64,000 nt of DNA from Ferrovibrio sp041906005 (GCF_041906005.1 NZ_JAYRJY010000001.1:2170001-2234000); one strand, 5' to 3'; shown: positions 32,822 to 41,528, counted from the first letter of the stretch. Numbers and translations are program-made. Notes: a model not told the origin generated them from the letters alone.

Positions 32822-33399
32822 GCCGCCAGCGCCGCGAGGATCGTCGCCGTCGACCGCACGCGGCTGATCCGCGGCATGATCGTCTCGATGGCAAAACGAT
32901 GCGCTGCAGCGCCATGCACGGCGCTGCAGGCATCTTCTGCCAGAACGGTGGCATATCCCGTTTCCCAGGCGGCGCGAGCCGTCGATTCGACGCCCAGATT
33001 GGTGGAAATACCGCCAAGGATGATCGTGTCGATGCCACGGCGGCGCAGCTGCAGGTCCAGTTCAGTGCCGTAAAAGGCATTCCATTGCCGCTTCAGGATC
33101 ATGATGTCGGACGGGGCCGGCGCCAACGCGGCGGCCAGTTCGAACCAGCTTTCCGGCAATCCGCCCGGCGGCACATTCAGGGGCTGGTCGACCGGCTGGC
33201 GCGGCGCATCGGCATAGTTGGCCGACCAGCCAACCCGGACCAACACCACCGGCATGCCCAGCGCGCGGCTGCGCTGCGCGAGGGCGCCGGCATTCTGCAG
33301 CACGGTCTCCACGCTATGTGGACCCTGGGCCAGGGGCATGATGCCTTTTTGCAGATCGATGAGGACGAGGGCGGTGTGGTGCGGGTCAAGCTTGTCCAT
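32818..33399 (-). CDS. Isochorismatase-like hydrolase lacking the catalytic cysteine
   Basis: A 193-residue isochorismatase-fold protein. The Asp 15 (LVLIDLQKG) and Lys 103 (ILKRQWNAF) of the usual Asp-Lys-Cys triad are present, but the cysteine position in GGISTNLGVESTARAA is Gly 136. True isochorismatases (EntB, PhzD) also lack this Cys, whereas nicotinamidases and N-carbamoyl hydrolases keep it. The reaction is therefore not a thiol-based amide hydrolysis; the substrate is unknown. The start is at 33399 with GGAGA upstream. It is divergent from a TetR gene and very likely controlled by it through the palindromes at 33446-33491. Confidence 0.85.
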   Translation of the reverse strand: MDKLDPHHTALVLIDLQKGIMPLAQGPHSVETVLQNAGALAQRSRALGMPVVLVRVGWSANYADAPRQPVDQPLNVPPGGLPESWFELAAALAPAPSDIMILKRQWNAFYGTELDLQLRRRGIDTIILGGISTNLGVESTARAAWETGYATVLAEDACSAVHGAAAHRFAIETIMPRISRVRSTATILAALAA

Positions 33400-33445
33400 G
33401 GGCGGTCTCCGGAAGGGCGGGCTTGGGGACTTTATCGTTGCTGAA

Positions 33446-33491
33446 TATGAGGCTATCCTCATACATGGAGATATATGAGGATGGCCTCACA
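33446..33491. promoter_or_regulatory. Two tandem TetR-type operators
   Basis: In the 75-base divergent gap, TATGAGG-CTAT-CCTCATA (33446-33463) is a perfect inverted repeat. TATGAGG-ATGG-CCTCACA (33474-33491) is a second copy with one changed arm base and the same 4-base spacer. The centres are 28 bases apart. The second copy covers the first codons of the TetR gene, as expected for an autorepressor that also controls the divergent isochorismatase-like gene. Confidence 0.75.
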
Positions 33492-34092
33492 AAAAGCAAG
33501 CGCTGAATCGAAGCTGCCGCAACGCCGGCGCGGGCGGGAGCGTGTTGCCACGCTGTTGGCGGCGGCGGCGGCTATATTCGCCGAACGGGGCTATGACGCC
33601 GCAACGATGACCGAGATCGCCGCGCGGGCGGGCGCGGCGATCGGCTCGCTGTATCAATTCTTCCCCACCAAGGCCTCGCTGGCCGATGCGCTGCTGGAGC
33701 AGTGTATGATAGCGGTGCATGCGCATCTGGACGGGATTGCCGCGCAGGCTCCCACCATGCCGCTGGCCGATCTGGCCGATTCACTCTGTCATGCGCTGGT
33801 GACGATGCGGAGCGGCAATCCGGCGCTGGTGGTGCTGATTGAAAGCGGCAATATCGATCCAGCCATGATCGCGGCGATCCGCAAGGATATGCGTCGTCGT
33901 GTTGGCGCGATCCTGCACGGTCGCGCTCCCGGTCTGCCGCCGGCCGAGCAGGCAGCGATCGCCACGGCCGTGTTGCAGATGATGAAAGCCGCGGCGGCTA
34001 TGAATGTCGATCCCACCATTGCCGGGCGCAAGGCGGCACTGAAAGAGATGGCGCGAATGCTGGAAAGCTATCTGCGGACGCGGCTCGCCTAG
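33475..34092 (+). CDS. TetR/AcrR-family transcriptional regulator
   Basis: A 205-residue repressor. The helix-turn-helix is in the N-terminal domain: RVATLLAAAAAIFAERGYDA, then ATMTEIAARAGAAIGSLYQFF, then PTKASLADALLEQ, a textbook TetR DNA-binding region. The C-terminal part is a helical ligand domain. The ATG at 33475 has GGAG four bases ahead; an ATG at 33481 is a reasonable alternative. The operator pair overlaps its start. The neighbouring isochorismatase-like gene is the likely target; the inducer is unknown. The 3' end overlaps the SLC13 gene stop by 4 bases. Confidence 0.92.
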   Translation: MRMASQKASAESKLPQRRRGRERVATLLAAAAAIFAERGYDAATMTEIAARAGAAIGSLYQFFPTKASLADALLEQCMIAVHAHLDGIAAQAPTMPLADLADSLCHALVTMRSGNPALVVLIESGNIDPAMIAAIRKDMRRRVGAILHGRAPGLPPAEQAAIATAVLQMMKAAAAMNVDPTIAGRKAALKEMARMLESYLRTRLA

Positions 34093-35864
34093 AGCGGCCA
34101 GAAGATCGGCAGCACCAGCATGCTGGTGACGAACACCACGGCCTGCAGCGGCAGGCCGAGCCGCCAGTAATCACCAAAACGATAGCCGCCAGGTCCCATC
34201 ACCAGCAGGTTGTTCTGGTGTCCGATGGGCGAGAGGAAGGCGCAGGAAGCGCCGACCACCACCGCCATCAGGAAGGCATCGGGATTCACATTGATCTGTT
34301 TGGCGATGTCGATGCTCAAGGGCGCCATCAGCAGGGCGGTGGCGGCATTGTTCACCATGTCGGATACCCACATGGTCAGCAGCAATGTCAGGCCCAGCAG
34401 CCAGATCGGCCCGATCTCGCCTGACAGTTCGACCAGCAGCTTCGCCAGCAGACCGGTCGTGCCAGTGCTGTCGAAAGCATCGCCCACCGGCATCAGGGCC
34501 GCCAGCATCACCAGCACGGAGGCATCCACCGACTGATAGGCCTCGCGCAGACTCAGTCGCCGCGTGACCAGCAGCAACGTGGCCGCTGCACCCAGGCAGA
34601 TCGCCGCCGGCGCCAGTTCGAAAATCAGCACCAGCAGGCCGGCCAGTGGAATGCCAAGGGTGAGCAGCAGGTTGCCCGGCCGGCGCAGTGGCAGGTCGCG
34701 TTGCGCCAGCGGCAGCAGGCCGAGCGCGCCGATCGCCTCGTTAACGCGCTCGGCCTCGCCCTGCAGCAGCAGCACGTCGCCGGCATGAAAGCGCCAGTCC
34801 TTCAGGCCGCCGAAGCGGTTGCTGCCTTCGCGCGCCACGCCCAGCAGATTCACCGCATGGCGCTGGCGCAGGCGCAGTTCGGCCGGCGTCATGTCGATGA
34901 TGCCGCCGAAAGGCCGTACCACGGCTTCGGCGATATGCAAGTCGCTGGCCTTGTTCTCCGGTTTCACGTCGCGGCCGGGTTTGATCAATGCCAGGCCCAG
35001 CGGCTTCAGCATGGCGCCGGCCTTCTCGGGTGCGGCCTCAATCAGTAGCGTGTCGCCTTCGCGCACCGGCGTCCATTGCGCGGCACCAGGAATCTGCACG
35101 CTGCCGCGTTTCAAGCCGAGCAGCGCGGCGTCATGGTCGTCGATCATGGCGAATACATCACCCAGTAATTTTCCAATCAGCGGCGAATCCTTCTCCACCG
35201 TGGCTTCCAGCAGATATTCCTGCACGCCGCCATGATCGTCGCGTCCGGCTGCCACGCGCTGCGGCACGAGGCGCCAGCCCAATACTGCGATAAAGGCCAC
35301 GCCGGCCAGCGTGACGGGAATGCCCACGGGGGCGAAGTCCAGCAGGCCGAAACCCTGGCCCAGCTTGTCGGCGCGCACGCCCGAGACGATCACGTTCGGC
35401 GGCGTGCCGATCAGCGTGATCACGCCGCCCAGCACGGTGGCATAGGATAGCGGCATCAGGGCAAGACTGGGCGAACGGCCGGCCGCCTGGCAGGCGGCAA
35501 TTGCCGCCGGCATTATCAGGGCCAATGCCGCCACGTTGTTCATCACGGCAGATGCAAAAGCCGCGGGCAGGCAGAGCAGGATCAGCAGCAGGGCGGGGTG
35601 TCTCGCGCGGCTCGCGAGCCAGGTGGCCATCGTGTCCAGCAGGCCGGTACCGGCAATGGCGCGGCTGATCACCAGGGCGGCGGCCACGGTGATCACCGCT
35701 GGATGGCCGAAACCGGCAAAAGCCTCGTCCGCCTTCACCAGGCCGATGGCGACGGCGATAAACAGCACTGCCAGCGCCACCACGTCATGACGCCAGCGTC
35801 CCCAGGCGAACAGCACCAGGGCCACCACAAGCAGGGCAAGGATTTCGATCTGGGGGAGGGTCAT
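34089..35864 (-). CDS. SLC13/DASS-type transporter with two internal RCK_C (TrkA-C) domains
   Basis: A 591-residue transporter. The halves of the membrane domain (residues about 1-205 and 410-591) carry MNNVAALALIMPAAIAAC with LIGTPPNVIVSG, and VNNAATALLMAPLSIDIA with SPIGHQNNLLVMGPGGY, the SLC13 sodium/anion hairpin motifs. Between them two TrkA_C domains (about 215-300 and 310-395) are cytosolic. This plan is shared by putative sulfate, dicarboxylate or cation carriers; the substrate is not identifiable. It converges on the TetR gene and diverges from the purine permease. The ATG at 35864 gives the family-like start MTLPQIEILALLVV. Confidence 0.9.
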   Translation of the reverse strand: MTLPQIEILALLVVALVLFAWGRWRHDVVALAVLFIAVAIGLVKADEAFAGFGHPAVITVAAALVISRAIAGTGLLDTMATWLASRARHPALLLILLCLPAAFASAVMNNVAALALIMPAAIAACQAAGRSPSLALMPLSYATVLGGVITLIGTPPNVIVSGVRADKLGQGFGLLDFAPVGIPVTLAGVAFIAVLGWRLVPQRVAAGRDDHGGVQEYLLEATVEKDSPLIGKLLGDVFAMIDDHDAALLGLKRGSVQIPGAAQWTPVREGDTLLIEAAPEKAGAMLKPLGLALIKPGRDVKPENKASDLHIAEAVVRPFGGIIDMTPAELRLRQRHAVNLLGVAREGSNRFGGLKDWRFHAGDVLLLQGEAERVNEAIGALGLLPLAQRDLPLRRPGNLLLTLGIPLAGLLVLIFELAPAAICLGAAATLLLVTRRLSLREAYQSVDASVLVMLAALMPVGDAFDSTGTTGLLAKLLVELSGEIGPIWLLGLTLLLTMWVSDMVNNAATALLMAPLSIDIAKQINVNPDAFLMAVVVGASCAFLSPIGHQNNLLVMGPGGYRFGDYWRLGLPLQAVVFVTSMLVLPIFWPL

Positions 35865-35993
35865 GGGACAGGTCTGCCTTCAGTAACGGGTAGGCCCGGG
35901 GAAAGTTTCATACTAAAGTCGAATCTAGCGACTCGACCGCAACGGCATGCCGGGGGGCATGGGCGGCGAGGCTTTCCCAGGGGGATCAAAGAC

Positions 35994-37283
35994 ATGCTTG
36001 AGCGCTATTTCAAGCTGGCAGAACACGGCACCACGGTACGGGTCGAGCTGCTTGCCGGCCTCACCACCTTCCTCACCATGGCTTATATCATTTTCGTCAA
36101 CCCGATGATCATGTCCAAGGCCGGCGTGGATCAGGGCGCGGCCTTTGTCGCCACCTGTGTCGGCGCGGCCTTCGCCAGTGCCCTGATGGGCCTGTGGGCC
36201 AAGTATCCGGTGGCCCTGGCGCCGGGCATGGGCCTGAATGCCTATTTCTCCTACGGCGTGGTGCTGGGCATGGGCCATACCTGGCAAGTGGCGCTGGGCG
36301 CCGTCTTCCTGTCGGGTGTGCTGTTTCTGATTATCTCGGTGCTGCCGATCCGGGAAAAGATCGTCAACGCCATCCCGATGTCGCAGAAGATGGCCATCGG
36401 GGCCGGTATCGGCCTGTTCCTCGCCATCATCGCGCTGGAGAATGCCGGCATCGTGGCGGCGCATCCGGCCACCATCGTAACGCTCGGCAAGATCGGCGCG
36501 CCGACCGCGCTGCTCGCCTGCCTCGGCTTCGTGCTGATCATCGCGCTGGATTACCGCAAGATCCCCGGCGCCATCATGATCGCCATCCTGGCGATCACTG
36601 TGGTCGGCATCGGCATGGGCCTGTCGAAATTCAACGGTATCGTCTCGGCGCCGCCGAGCCTCGCGCCCACCTTCCTGCAGATGGACATCATGGGTGCGCT
36701 GCATGTGGGCCTGATCTCCATCGTGTTCGCCTTCTTCATGGTCGACCTGTTCGACAATACCGGCACGCTGATCTCGATTGCGCCGCGTGCGGGCATGATG
36801 GACAGCCATGGCCGCCTCAAGCGCATCGGCCCGGCCTTCATGTCGGATTCGATCGCCTGTATGGTTGGCGCGGCTCTGGGCACGTCCACCGTCACCAGCT
36901 ACATCGAATCCGCAGCCGGCATCCGTGCCGGCGGCCGCACCGGCCTCACGGCCGTTGTGGTGGCCGTGCTGTTCCTGGTGTCGGTTTTCCTGGCGCCACT
37001 GGCCACCAGCATCCCGGGTTTTGCCACCGCGCCGGCATTGTTCTTCGTGGCCTGCGTGATGGCCGGCAGCATCGTGAAGGTGGATTGGGAAGACGTGACC
37101 GAATATGCGCCGGCGGTTGTCACCATGATTGCCATGCCGCTGACATTCTCGATTGCCACCGGCATCGCGCTTGGCTTCATCGCCTACGTGGCCGGCAAAA
37201 TCCTGTCCGGCCGCATCAAGGACGTGCACCCGATCATGGCCGTGCTGGCGATCCTGTTCGTGATCAAGTTGGCGGTGACCTGA
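35994..37283 (+). CDS. NCS2-family purine permease (AzgA-like)
   Basis: A 429-residue permease with about 12-14 spans. GLTTFLTMAYIIFVNPMIMS is the N-terminal AzgA signature; ALAPGMGLNAYFSYGVVLGMG and FFMVDLFDNTGTLI contain the conserved residues of the adenine/guanine/hypoxanthine group, and TSTVTSYIESAAGIRAGGRT follows. It imports purine bases by proton symport. The start MLERYFKL at 35994 fits relatives; longer in-frame upstream sequence overlaps the divergent transporter gene and is not coding. An intrinsic terminator follows at 37313. Confidence 0.92.
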   Translation: MLERYFKLAEHGTTVRVELLAGLTTFLTMAYIIFVNPMIMSKAGVDQGAAFVATCVGAAFASALMGLWAKYPVALAPGMGLNAYFSYGVVLGMGHTWQVALGAVFLSGVLFLIISVLPIREKIVNAIPMSQKMAIGAGIGLFLAIIALENAGIVAAHPATIVTLGKIGAPTALLACLGFVLIIALDYRKIPGAIMIAILAITVVGIGMGLSKFNGIVSAPPSLAPTFLQMDIMGALHVGLISIVFAFFMVDLFDNTGTLISIAPRAGMMDSHGRLKRIGPAFMSDSIACMVGAALGTSTVTSYIESAAGIRAGGRTGLTAVVVAVLFLVSVFLAPLATSIPGFATAPALFFVACVMAGSIVKVDWEDVTEYAPAVVTMIAMPLTFSIATGIALGFIAYVAGKILSGRIKDVHPIMAVLAILFVIKLAVT

Positions 37284-37312
37284 GCGCCGCTTCGCGTTCA
37301 GCGCTTTTCCGG

Positions 37313-37347
37313 CGGGCGGCGGGTTACCTGCCGCCCGTTTCTTTTTT
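37313..37347 (+). terminator. Intrinsic terminator of the purine permease gene
   Basis: CGGGCGGC (37313-37320) pairs with GCCGCCCG (37330-37337) around a 9-base loop, followed by TTTCTTTTTT (37338-37347). It is oriented for the plus strand and lies between convergent genes. Confidence 0.9.
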
Positions 37348-37348
37348 G

Positions 37349-38260
37349 CTACTTCCGCACCGCCAGCCCGAGCAGGATGCCGGCCAGCAGCACGATCACG
37401 CCGATGATCTCGCTGCGCGTCGGTCGTTCGCGGAACACCAGGTACGACATCAGGAACGTGAAGGCCATTTCGGTCATGCCCAGCATGCGCACATAGGCCG
37501 CCACCTGCAGGGCCATGGCGGTGAACCAGCCGGCAGAGCCAGCCGCCGAAGCCATGCCGACGATCAGGCCGGGTCGCCAGGCCGCCGCGACGCGGCGGAG
37601 TTCACCCGGTTCACGTAAAACGAGATAAGCCATCATCAGCGCGATCTGCAGCAGGATGGCATGCACAAGGGTCGTCGCTGCGGCAAGTGGCAGGAAATCC
37701 TCTCCCAGCGACAGCGAGGCGGCACGGAAACCGATGGCCGAGATGGCAAACAATGCACCCGAGCCGATGCCCACCAGCGCCGACCGTTCGGTCCAACCCA
37801 GCAGGAAGGCTCGCATGGGATTCTCGCTGCCTTTCAGCGAGATCAGCAACACGCCCAGCGTGCCGATCACAATGGCAGCCACGCCGCTTAAGGAAACTGG
37901 TTCGGCCAGGATCACCATGCCGAAGGCGGCCGCCTGCAGGGCTTCGGTTTTGGAATAGGCCGTCGCCACCACGAAGTTGCGCATCGACAGCGCCAGGATC
38001 AGGAGGTTGGTGGCCAGGATCTGCGCCACGGCGCCCGCGGTGGTCCAGAGGTAGAATTCACTATTGCCCGCCGGGATCGTCTTGCCGGTGGCCCATAGCG
38101 TGATGCCCAGATAAGCGACAGCCAGCGGCAGCCCGTATGCAAACCGGGTGAAGCTGGCGCCATTGGTGCTCAGGCGACCTTTCAGCTGCTTCTGCAGACC
38201 CGTGCGGATGGTCTGGCAGAAGGCAGCCCAGATCGTGATCGGTATCCATGCCCATTCCAT
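37349..38260 (-). CDS. EamA/DMT-superfamily transporter
   Basis: A 303-residue protein with ten spans in two EamA repeats: about 1-140 (FCQTIRTGLQKQLKGRLSTNG, SKTEALQAAAFGMVILAEPV) and 150-300 (MLGMTEMAFTFLMSYLVFRERPTRSEIIG). It is a likely exporter of metabolites or amino acids. The start is the ATG at 38260 (MEWAWIPITIWAAF); an upstream in-frame TTG is discarded. It is divergent from the solute-binding protein gene with a 150-base gap. Confidence 0.88.
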   Translation of the reverse strand: MEWAWIPITIWAAFCQTIRTGLQKQLKGRLSTNGASFTRFAYGLPLAVAYLGITLWATGKTIPAGNSEFYLWTTAGAVAQILATNLLILALSMRNFVVATAYSKTEALQAAAFGMVILAEPVSLSGVAAIVIGTLGVLLISLKGSENPMRAFLLGWTERSALVGIGSGALFAISAIGFRAASLSLGEDFLPLAAATTLVHAILLQIALMMAYLVLREPGELRRVAAAWRPGLIVGMASAAGSAGWFTAMALQVAAYVRMLGMTEMAFTFLMSYLVFRERPTRSEIIGVIVLLAGILLGLAVRK

Positions 38261-38410
38261 AGGCAAAGGCGTAACGGCCGGCGGCGATGCAGGCAAATGA
38301 GAAGCGTTCCGTATCGGCTTGAAAACATTTTGCCGGGCAGAGCATTAATGTGCATGCTGCGTTGCAACCGGATGAAGGATTCCCATGACGACCCCCGAAG
38401 CGGAAGCGGG

Positions 38411-39127
38411 ATGCACCTGCTGGTTCTGATAGTGGCGATTCTGCTTCTGCTGGCGCGGCCGGCGGCGGCAGAAGCATGGCGCATCGTCTGTGACGAGAAT
38501 TTTCCGCCCTACAATTTCATCGACCAGGGACGCGTGGCCGGACTGGATGCCGAGATCATCGAGGCCCTGGTGCGCCGTGCCGGCGCCACGCCGCAGATCG
38601 ATCCGCAGCCATGGGTGCGGGTGCAGGATCTGCTGGAGCGCGGCGCGGTGGATGCGGCCTTCCAGTTTGTCGGACGCGCCGACCGTTTTGAAAAATATTT
38701 CATGGTTGGTCCCTTCCGCACCGGTCAGACCGTTTTCGCCACGCGTCCCGACCATCGCATCCAATGGAAGACCCTGGCCGACCTGCGCGGCTATCGCATC
38801 GGCACGATCCGCGGCTACACCTACGGCGCGACGTTCGACAACGATGCCAGTCTCGCCAGAGAAGCGGCGGCGGGTGATTACAGCCAGCTTGTGCGCATGC
38901 TGGCGGCCCAACGCGTCGACGTGATCATCGGCGACCGCGAGGCGCTCAGTTATTTCGCCCGCCGCGAAATGCTGCGGCTGGATATCATAAGTCCGCCGCT
39001 GGCCGAGGTGCCGCGCTACATCGCGGTGCCGAAAACCAGGCCCGACCGCGCGGAGCGGTTGGCCGGCGCCCTGGCGTCCTTGCGCCGCGATGGCACGCTG
39101 ATGGCGATTCTCAAACGTTGGGAGTGA
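38411..39127 (+). CDS. Secreted family 3 solute-binding protein (amino-acid type)
   Basis: A 238-residue periplasmic protein. From the start at 38411 a clean signal peptide (MHLLVLIVAILLLLARPAAA) precedes EAWRIVCDENFPPYNFIDQG, the opening of the SBP_bac_3 fold. The middle has LADLRGYRIGTIRGYTYG and the end MAILKRWE. Start codons further upstream in frame (38372, 38354) would place the signal internally. It is an orphan, with no permease or ATPase adjacent, so it may serve another importer or be a sensor-like binding protein. The ligand is likely an amino acid or related compound. Confidence 0.82.
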   Translation: MHLLVLIVAILLLLARPAAAEAWRIVCDENFPPYNFIDQGRVAGLDAEIIEALVRRAGATPQIDPQPWVRVQDLLERGAVDAAFQFVGRADRFEKYFMVGPFRTGQTVFATRPDHRIQWKTLADLRGYRIGTIRGYTYGATFDNDASLAREAAAGDYSQLVRMLAAQRVDVIIGDREALSYFARREMLRLDIISPPLAEVPRYIAVPKTRPDRAERLAGALASLRRDGTLMAILKRWE

Positions 39128-39130
39128 GGC

Positions 39131-39607
39131 TTAACCTTTCAGCCTGGCTACTAGCTCTTCCAACTGATCGGCGACTTGATTCCAGCCGGGATGGAAACCC
39201 ATCTCCTCATGGGCTTTGCGGTCGGCTTCCGACCAGTGCATCGCCGTGGCCGTGTAACGTGTCTTGTCGCCTTCGGCTTCAAAGGTGGTGACGGCGACCA
39301 TGAAGGGTTTCCCGCTTGGCACCCAGCCGGGCAGGAAGGCATCGGTCGAGACGATGCGCCGGTTCGGCACCACGTCCAGGAACACGCCGTCGCAGGGATA
39401 TTCCGGGCCGTTCGGATCTTTCATGGTGAAACGGAAACGGCCGCCGGGTCGCATGTCTACCTCCTGCAGATGGGTGGTCAGCGGGCGGGGTGCGAACCAT
39501 TCCGCCAGATGCTGCGTCCATGCCTTGTAGACCAGGTCCACCGGCGCGTTGATCAGGCGGGTGAGGCGTAGCGGAAAGCCGGGTTCGGTGTTGCTTTGGT
39601 CGGTCAT
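39131..39607 (-). CDS. SRPBCC/AHSA1-like START-domain protein
   Basis: A 158-residue soluble protein of the AHSA1 (Aha1 C-terminal-like) group: RLTRLINAPVDLVYKAWTQ, EWFAPRPLTTHLQEVDMRPGG and WNQVADQLEELVARL are the family features of a hydrophobic-ligand cup. Members in bacteria are often near ECF41/42 sigma factors or ArsR regulators; an ECF42-type sigma gene begins upstream here (77-base gap, same strand). The function is unknown; a possible role in stress or ligand sensing is inference. Confidence 0.88.
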   Translation of the reverse strand: MTDQSNTEPGFPLRLTRLINAPVDLVYKAWTQHLAEWFAPRPLTTHLQEVDMRPGGRFRFTMKDPNGPEYPCDGVFLDVVPNRRIVSTDAFLPGWVPSGKPFMVAVTTFEAEGDKTRYTATAMHWSEADRKAHEEMGFHPGWNQVADQLEELVARLKG

Positions 39608-39684
39608 CGGTTAATCCTCAATTGGGGTTGCGATGGCCTAAGGACGGATGGCGGCAGCCAGTTCCGACATCCTGCGGAGATTTT

Positions 39685-40929
39685 TCAGCCGTTTTTCTGC
39701 AGGCGGTCGAGATTGAGTCGGATATGTGCCGCCTCGGCCGGGGTGCGGGCCAGTGCGATGGCGCGGTCGAAGGCTTCGCGTGCCTCGTCGGCGCGGTCCA
39801 CCAGCAGAAGCAGCGCGCCCCGCACGCCATGGAAGTGGAAATAGCCTGACAGCGGTTCAGCCAGCGGCGCGATCAGCGCCAGCGCGGCTTCCGGTCCCTG
39901 CGCCTTCGATACCGCGACAGCACGGTTCAGCGTCACCACGGGCGATGGCGTCAGGCGTTCCAGCGTGGCATACAGCCGTTCGATCTGCGCCCAGTCGGTG
40001 TCGTCCGGCCGCTTTGCCCGGTTATGCAGGGCCGCGATGGCTGCCTGCACCTGATAGGGCCCGGTCCGGTGATGGCGCATCACCTTGTCTAGCAGCGCGC
40101 AGCCCTCGTCGATCAGCGCGGCATCCCATAGGGTGCGATCCTGATCCTCCATCAGCACGATGGCGCCATCGACGTCCAACCGCGCTTTTGCGCGGGCATG
40201 CTGCAACAGCAGCAGGGCAGTCAGGCCCATGATCTCGGGCTCGGCGGGAAACAGCCGCAACAGCAGGCGGGCCAGCCTGATCGCTTCCTCGCACAGCGGT
40301 AGGCGGATATGCGCCTCGCCGCCGCTGGCGGCATAGCCTTCGTTGAACAGCAGATAGATCATCGCCGCCACGGCACCCAGCCGTTCGGCGCGATCCGCTG
40401 CGCCCGGCGTGGCGAATTGCTGGCCGCTCTCCGCGATGCGGCGCTTGGCGCGGGTGATGCGTTGCTCCATCGCGGCGTCGCTGACCAGGAAGGCGCGGGC
40501 GATTTCCGCAACGCTCAGGCCAGAGATGATGCGCAAGGCCAATGCGATCTGCTGCGTCGCCGGCAGGTCGGGATGACAGCAGATGAACAGCAGACGCAGG
40601 ATGTCATCGCGGTAATGGCTGCTGTCCAGCCGCTCGGCCTGCGTGGTTTCTGCATCCTCATCATCGGCCAGTATGTCGTCTTCTGGCAGCGTCACCTGAC
40701 GCTGACGGCGGCGCACATCATCCAGCGCGGCATTGCGTCCGACGAATATCAGCCAGCCGGCCGGATCGCGCGGTGGACCCTGCTGCGGCCAATGCTTCAA
40801 GGCGCGCAGGCAGGCTTCCTGGAAGGCTTCCTCAGCCTGGTCGAGATCGCGGAAATAGCGCAGCAGCGCGGCCACGGCCTGTGGCCGCGCCGATTTCAGC
40901 GCCGCATCGATCCAGGCCAGATCGCTCAC
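39685..40929 (-). CDS. ECF-type RNA polymerase sigma factor with C-terminal TPR-like extension (ECF42-like)
   Basis: A 414-residue sigma factor. The first about 180 residues hold sigma-2 (DLDQAEEAFQEACLRALKHW, DPAGWLIFVGRNAALDDVRR) and sigma-4 (LALRIISGLSVAEIARAFLV, MEQRITRAKRRI). A long helical DUF6596/TPR extension (to 414) follows, which is the mark of ECF42. GTG is the start, in a GTGA overlap with the stop of the DGPF protein gene upstream. ECF42 sigma factors are typically encoded with DGPF proteins and are not paired with an anti-sigma factor; none is seen here. The C-terminal extension is thought to control activity. Confidence 0.9.
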   Translation of the reverse strand: MSDLAWIDAALKSARPQAVAALLRYFRDLDQAEEAFQEACLRALKHWPQQGPPRDPAGWLIFVGRNAALDDVRRRQRQVTLPEDDILADDEDAETTQAERLDSSHYRDDILRLLFICCHPDLPATQQIALALRIISGLSVAEIARAFLVSDAAMEQRITRAKRRIAESGQQFATPGAADRAERLGAVAAMIYLLFNEGYAASGGEAHIRLPLCEEAIRLARLLLRLFPAEPEIMGLTALLLLQHARAKARLDVDGAIVLMEDQDRTLWDAALIDEGCALLDKVMRHHRTGPYQVQAAIAALHNRAKRPDDTDWAQIERLYATLERLTPSPVVTLNRAVAVSKAQGPEAALALIAPLAEPLSGYFHFHGVRGALLLLVDRADEAREAFDRAIALARTPAEAAHIRLNLDRLQKNG

Positions 40930-41300
40930 GCGGTTTCCTTCGCGAGGCTGCCGGCATTGAAATACCGCAGCGGCCGGATTTCAAAGGTGCCGGTGTCGCT
41001 GGCGCCGATCTGCTTCGCAGTTTCGATTGCTTCCTCCAGCGAGGCGCAATCGACGACATAGAGACCCAGCAGCTGTTCCTTGGTTTCGGCAAACGGGCCG
41101 TCCAGCACCAGTGGATCGGGACCGTGCCGCAGGCTGGTCGCCGCCGTGGTCGGCATCAGTCGCAGCACTGGACCGAGCTTGCCGGATTCAGCCAGCCGGT
41201 CGGTCACCTGCCGGCGATGGGCGATCACCGCATCGTCCTTCGCCTTCGGCCAGGCCTCGACCGCAGCTTCATCGTTGTAGCAGAGAATGGCATACAGCAT
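40926..41300 (-). CDS. YCII/DGPF-domain protein, partner of the ECF42 sigma factor
   Basis: A 124-residue protein starting MLYAILCYNDEAAVEAW and carrying the diagnostic VLDGPFAETKEQLLGLYVVD, after which the DGPF family is named. The fold is a ferredoxin-like YCII barrel. In many genomes such genes sit beside ECF41/42 sigma genes and are their main regulon members. It is directly upstream of the sigma gene with overlapping GTGA, implying one transcript. The enzymatic role is unknown. Confidence 0.9.
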   Translation of the reverse strand: MLYAILCYNDEAAVEAWPKAKDDAVIAHRRQVTDRLAESGKLGPVLRLMPTTAATSLRHGPDPLVLDGPFAETKEQLLGLYVVDCASLEEAIETAKQIGASDTGTFEIRPLRYFNAGSLAKETA

Positions 41301-41462
41301 CGGGCCGGGTCCTTTCGATAGTCTAAGGACGACGGAGTATGCCGCACGCCGACAGGCGGAGCGAATAAAGTTGCCCAAGGAGGAATCGGGCAAAGATTCC
41401 CAATTTGTTCCAGTCCTGCCCAGCCGCATGGCGGGTTTGGTGCCGTTTGACCAAGTTTGGCC

Positions 41463-41498
41463 GGCTCCAGCCCAGTTTGGCTGGTGAGCCTCTTGTTT
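41463..41498 (+). terminator. Terminator-like hairpin in the cmk leader
   Basis: GGCTCCAGCC (41463-41472) pairs with GGCTG-GAGCC (41479-41490, a two-base GT bulge) around a 6-base loop, followed by TCTTGTTT (41491-41498). No plus-strand gene precedes it closely, so if real it may act as an attenuator 30 bases before cmk. The T-run is interrupted, which lowers confidence. Confidence 0.4.
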
Positions 41499-41528
41499 CA
41501 GGCGCAGCGGACGGTCTACCAAGGCTGC

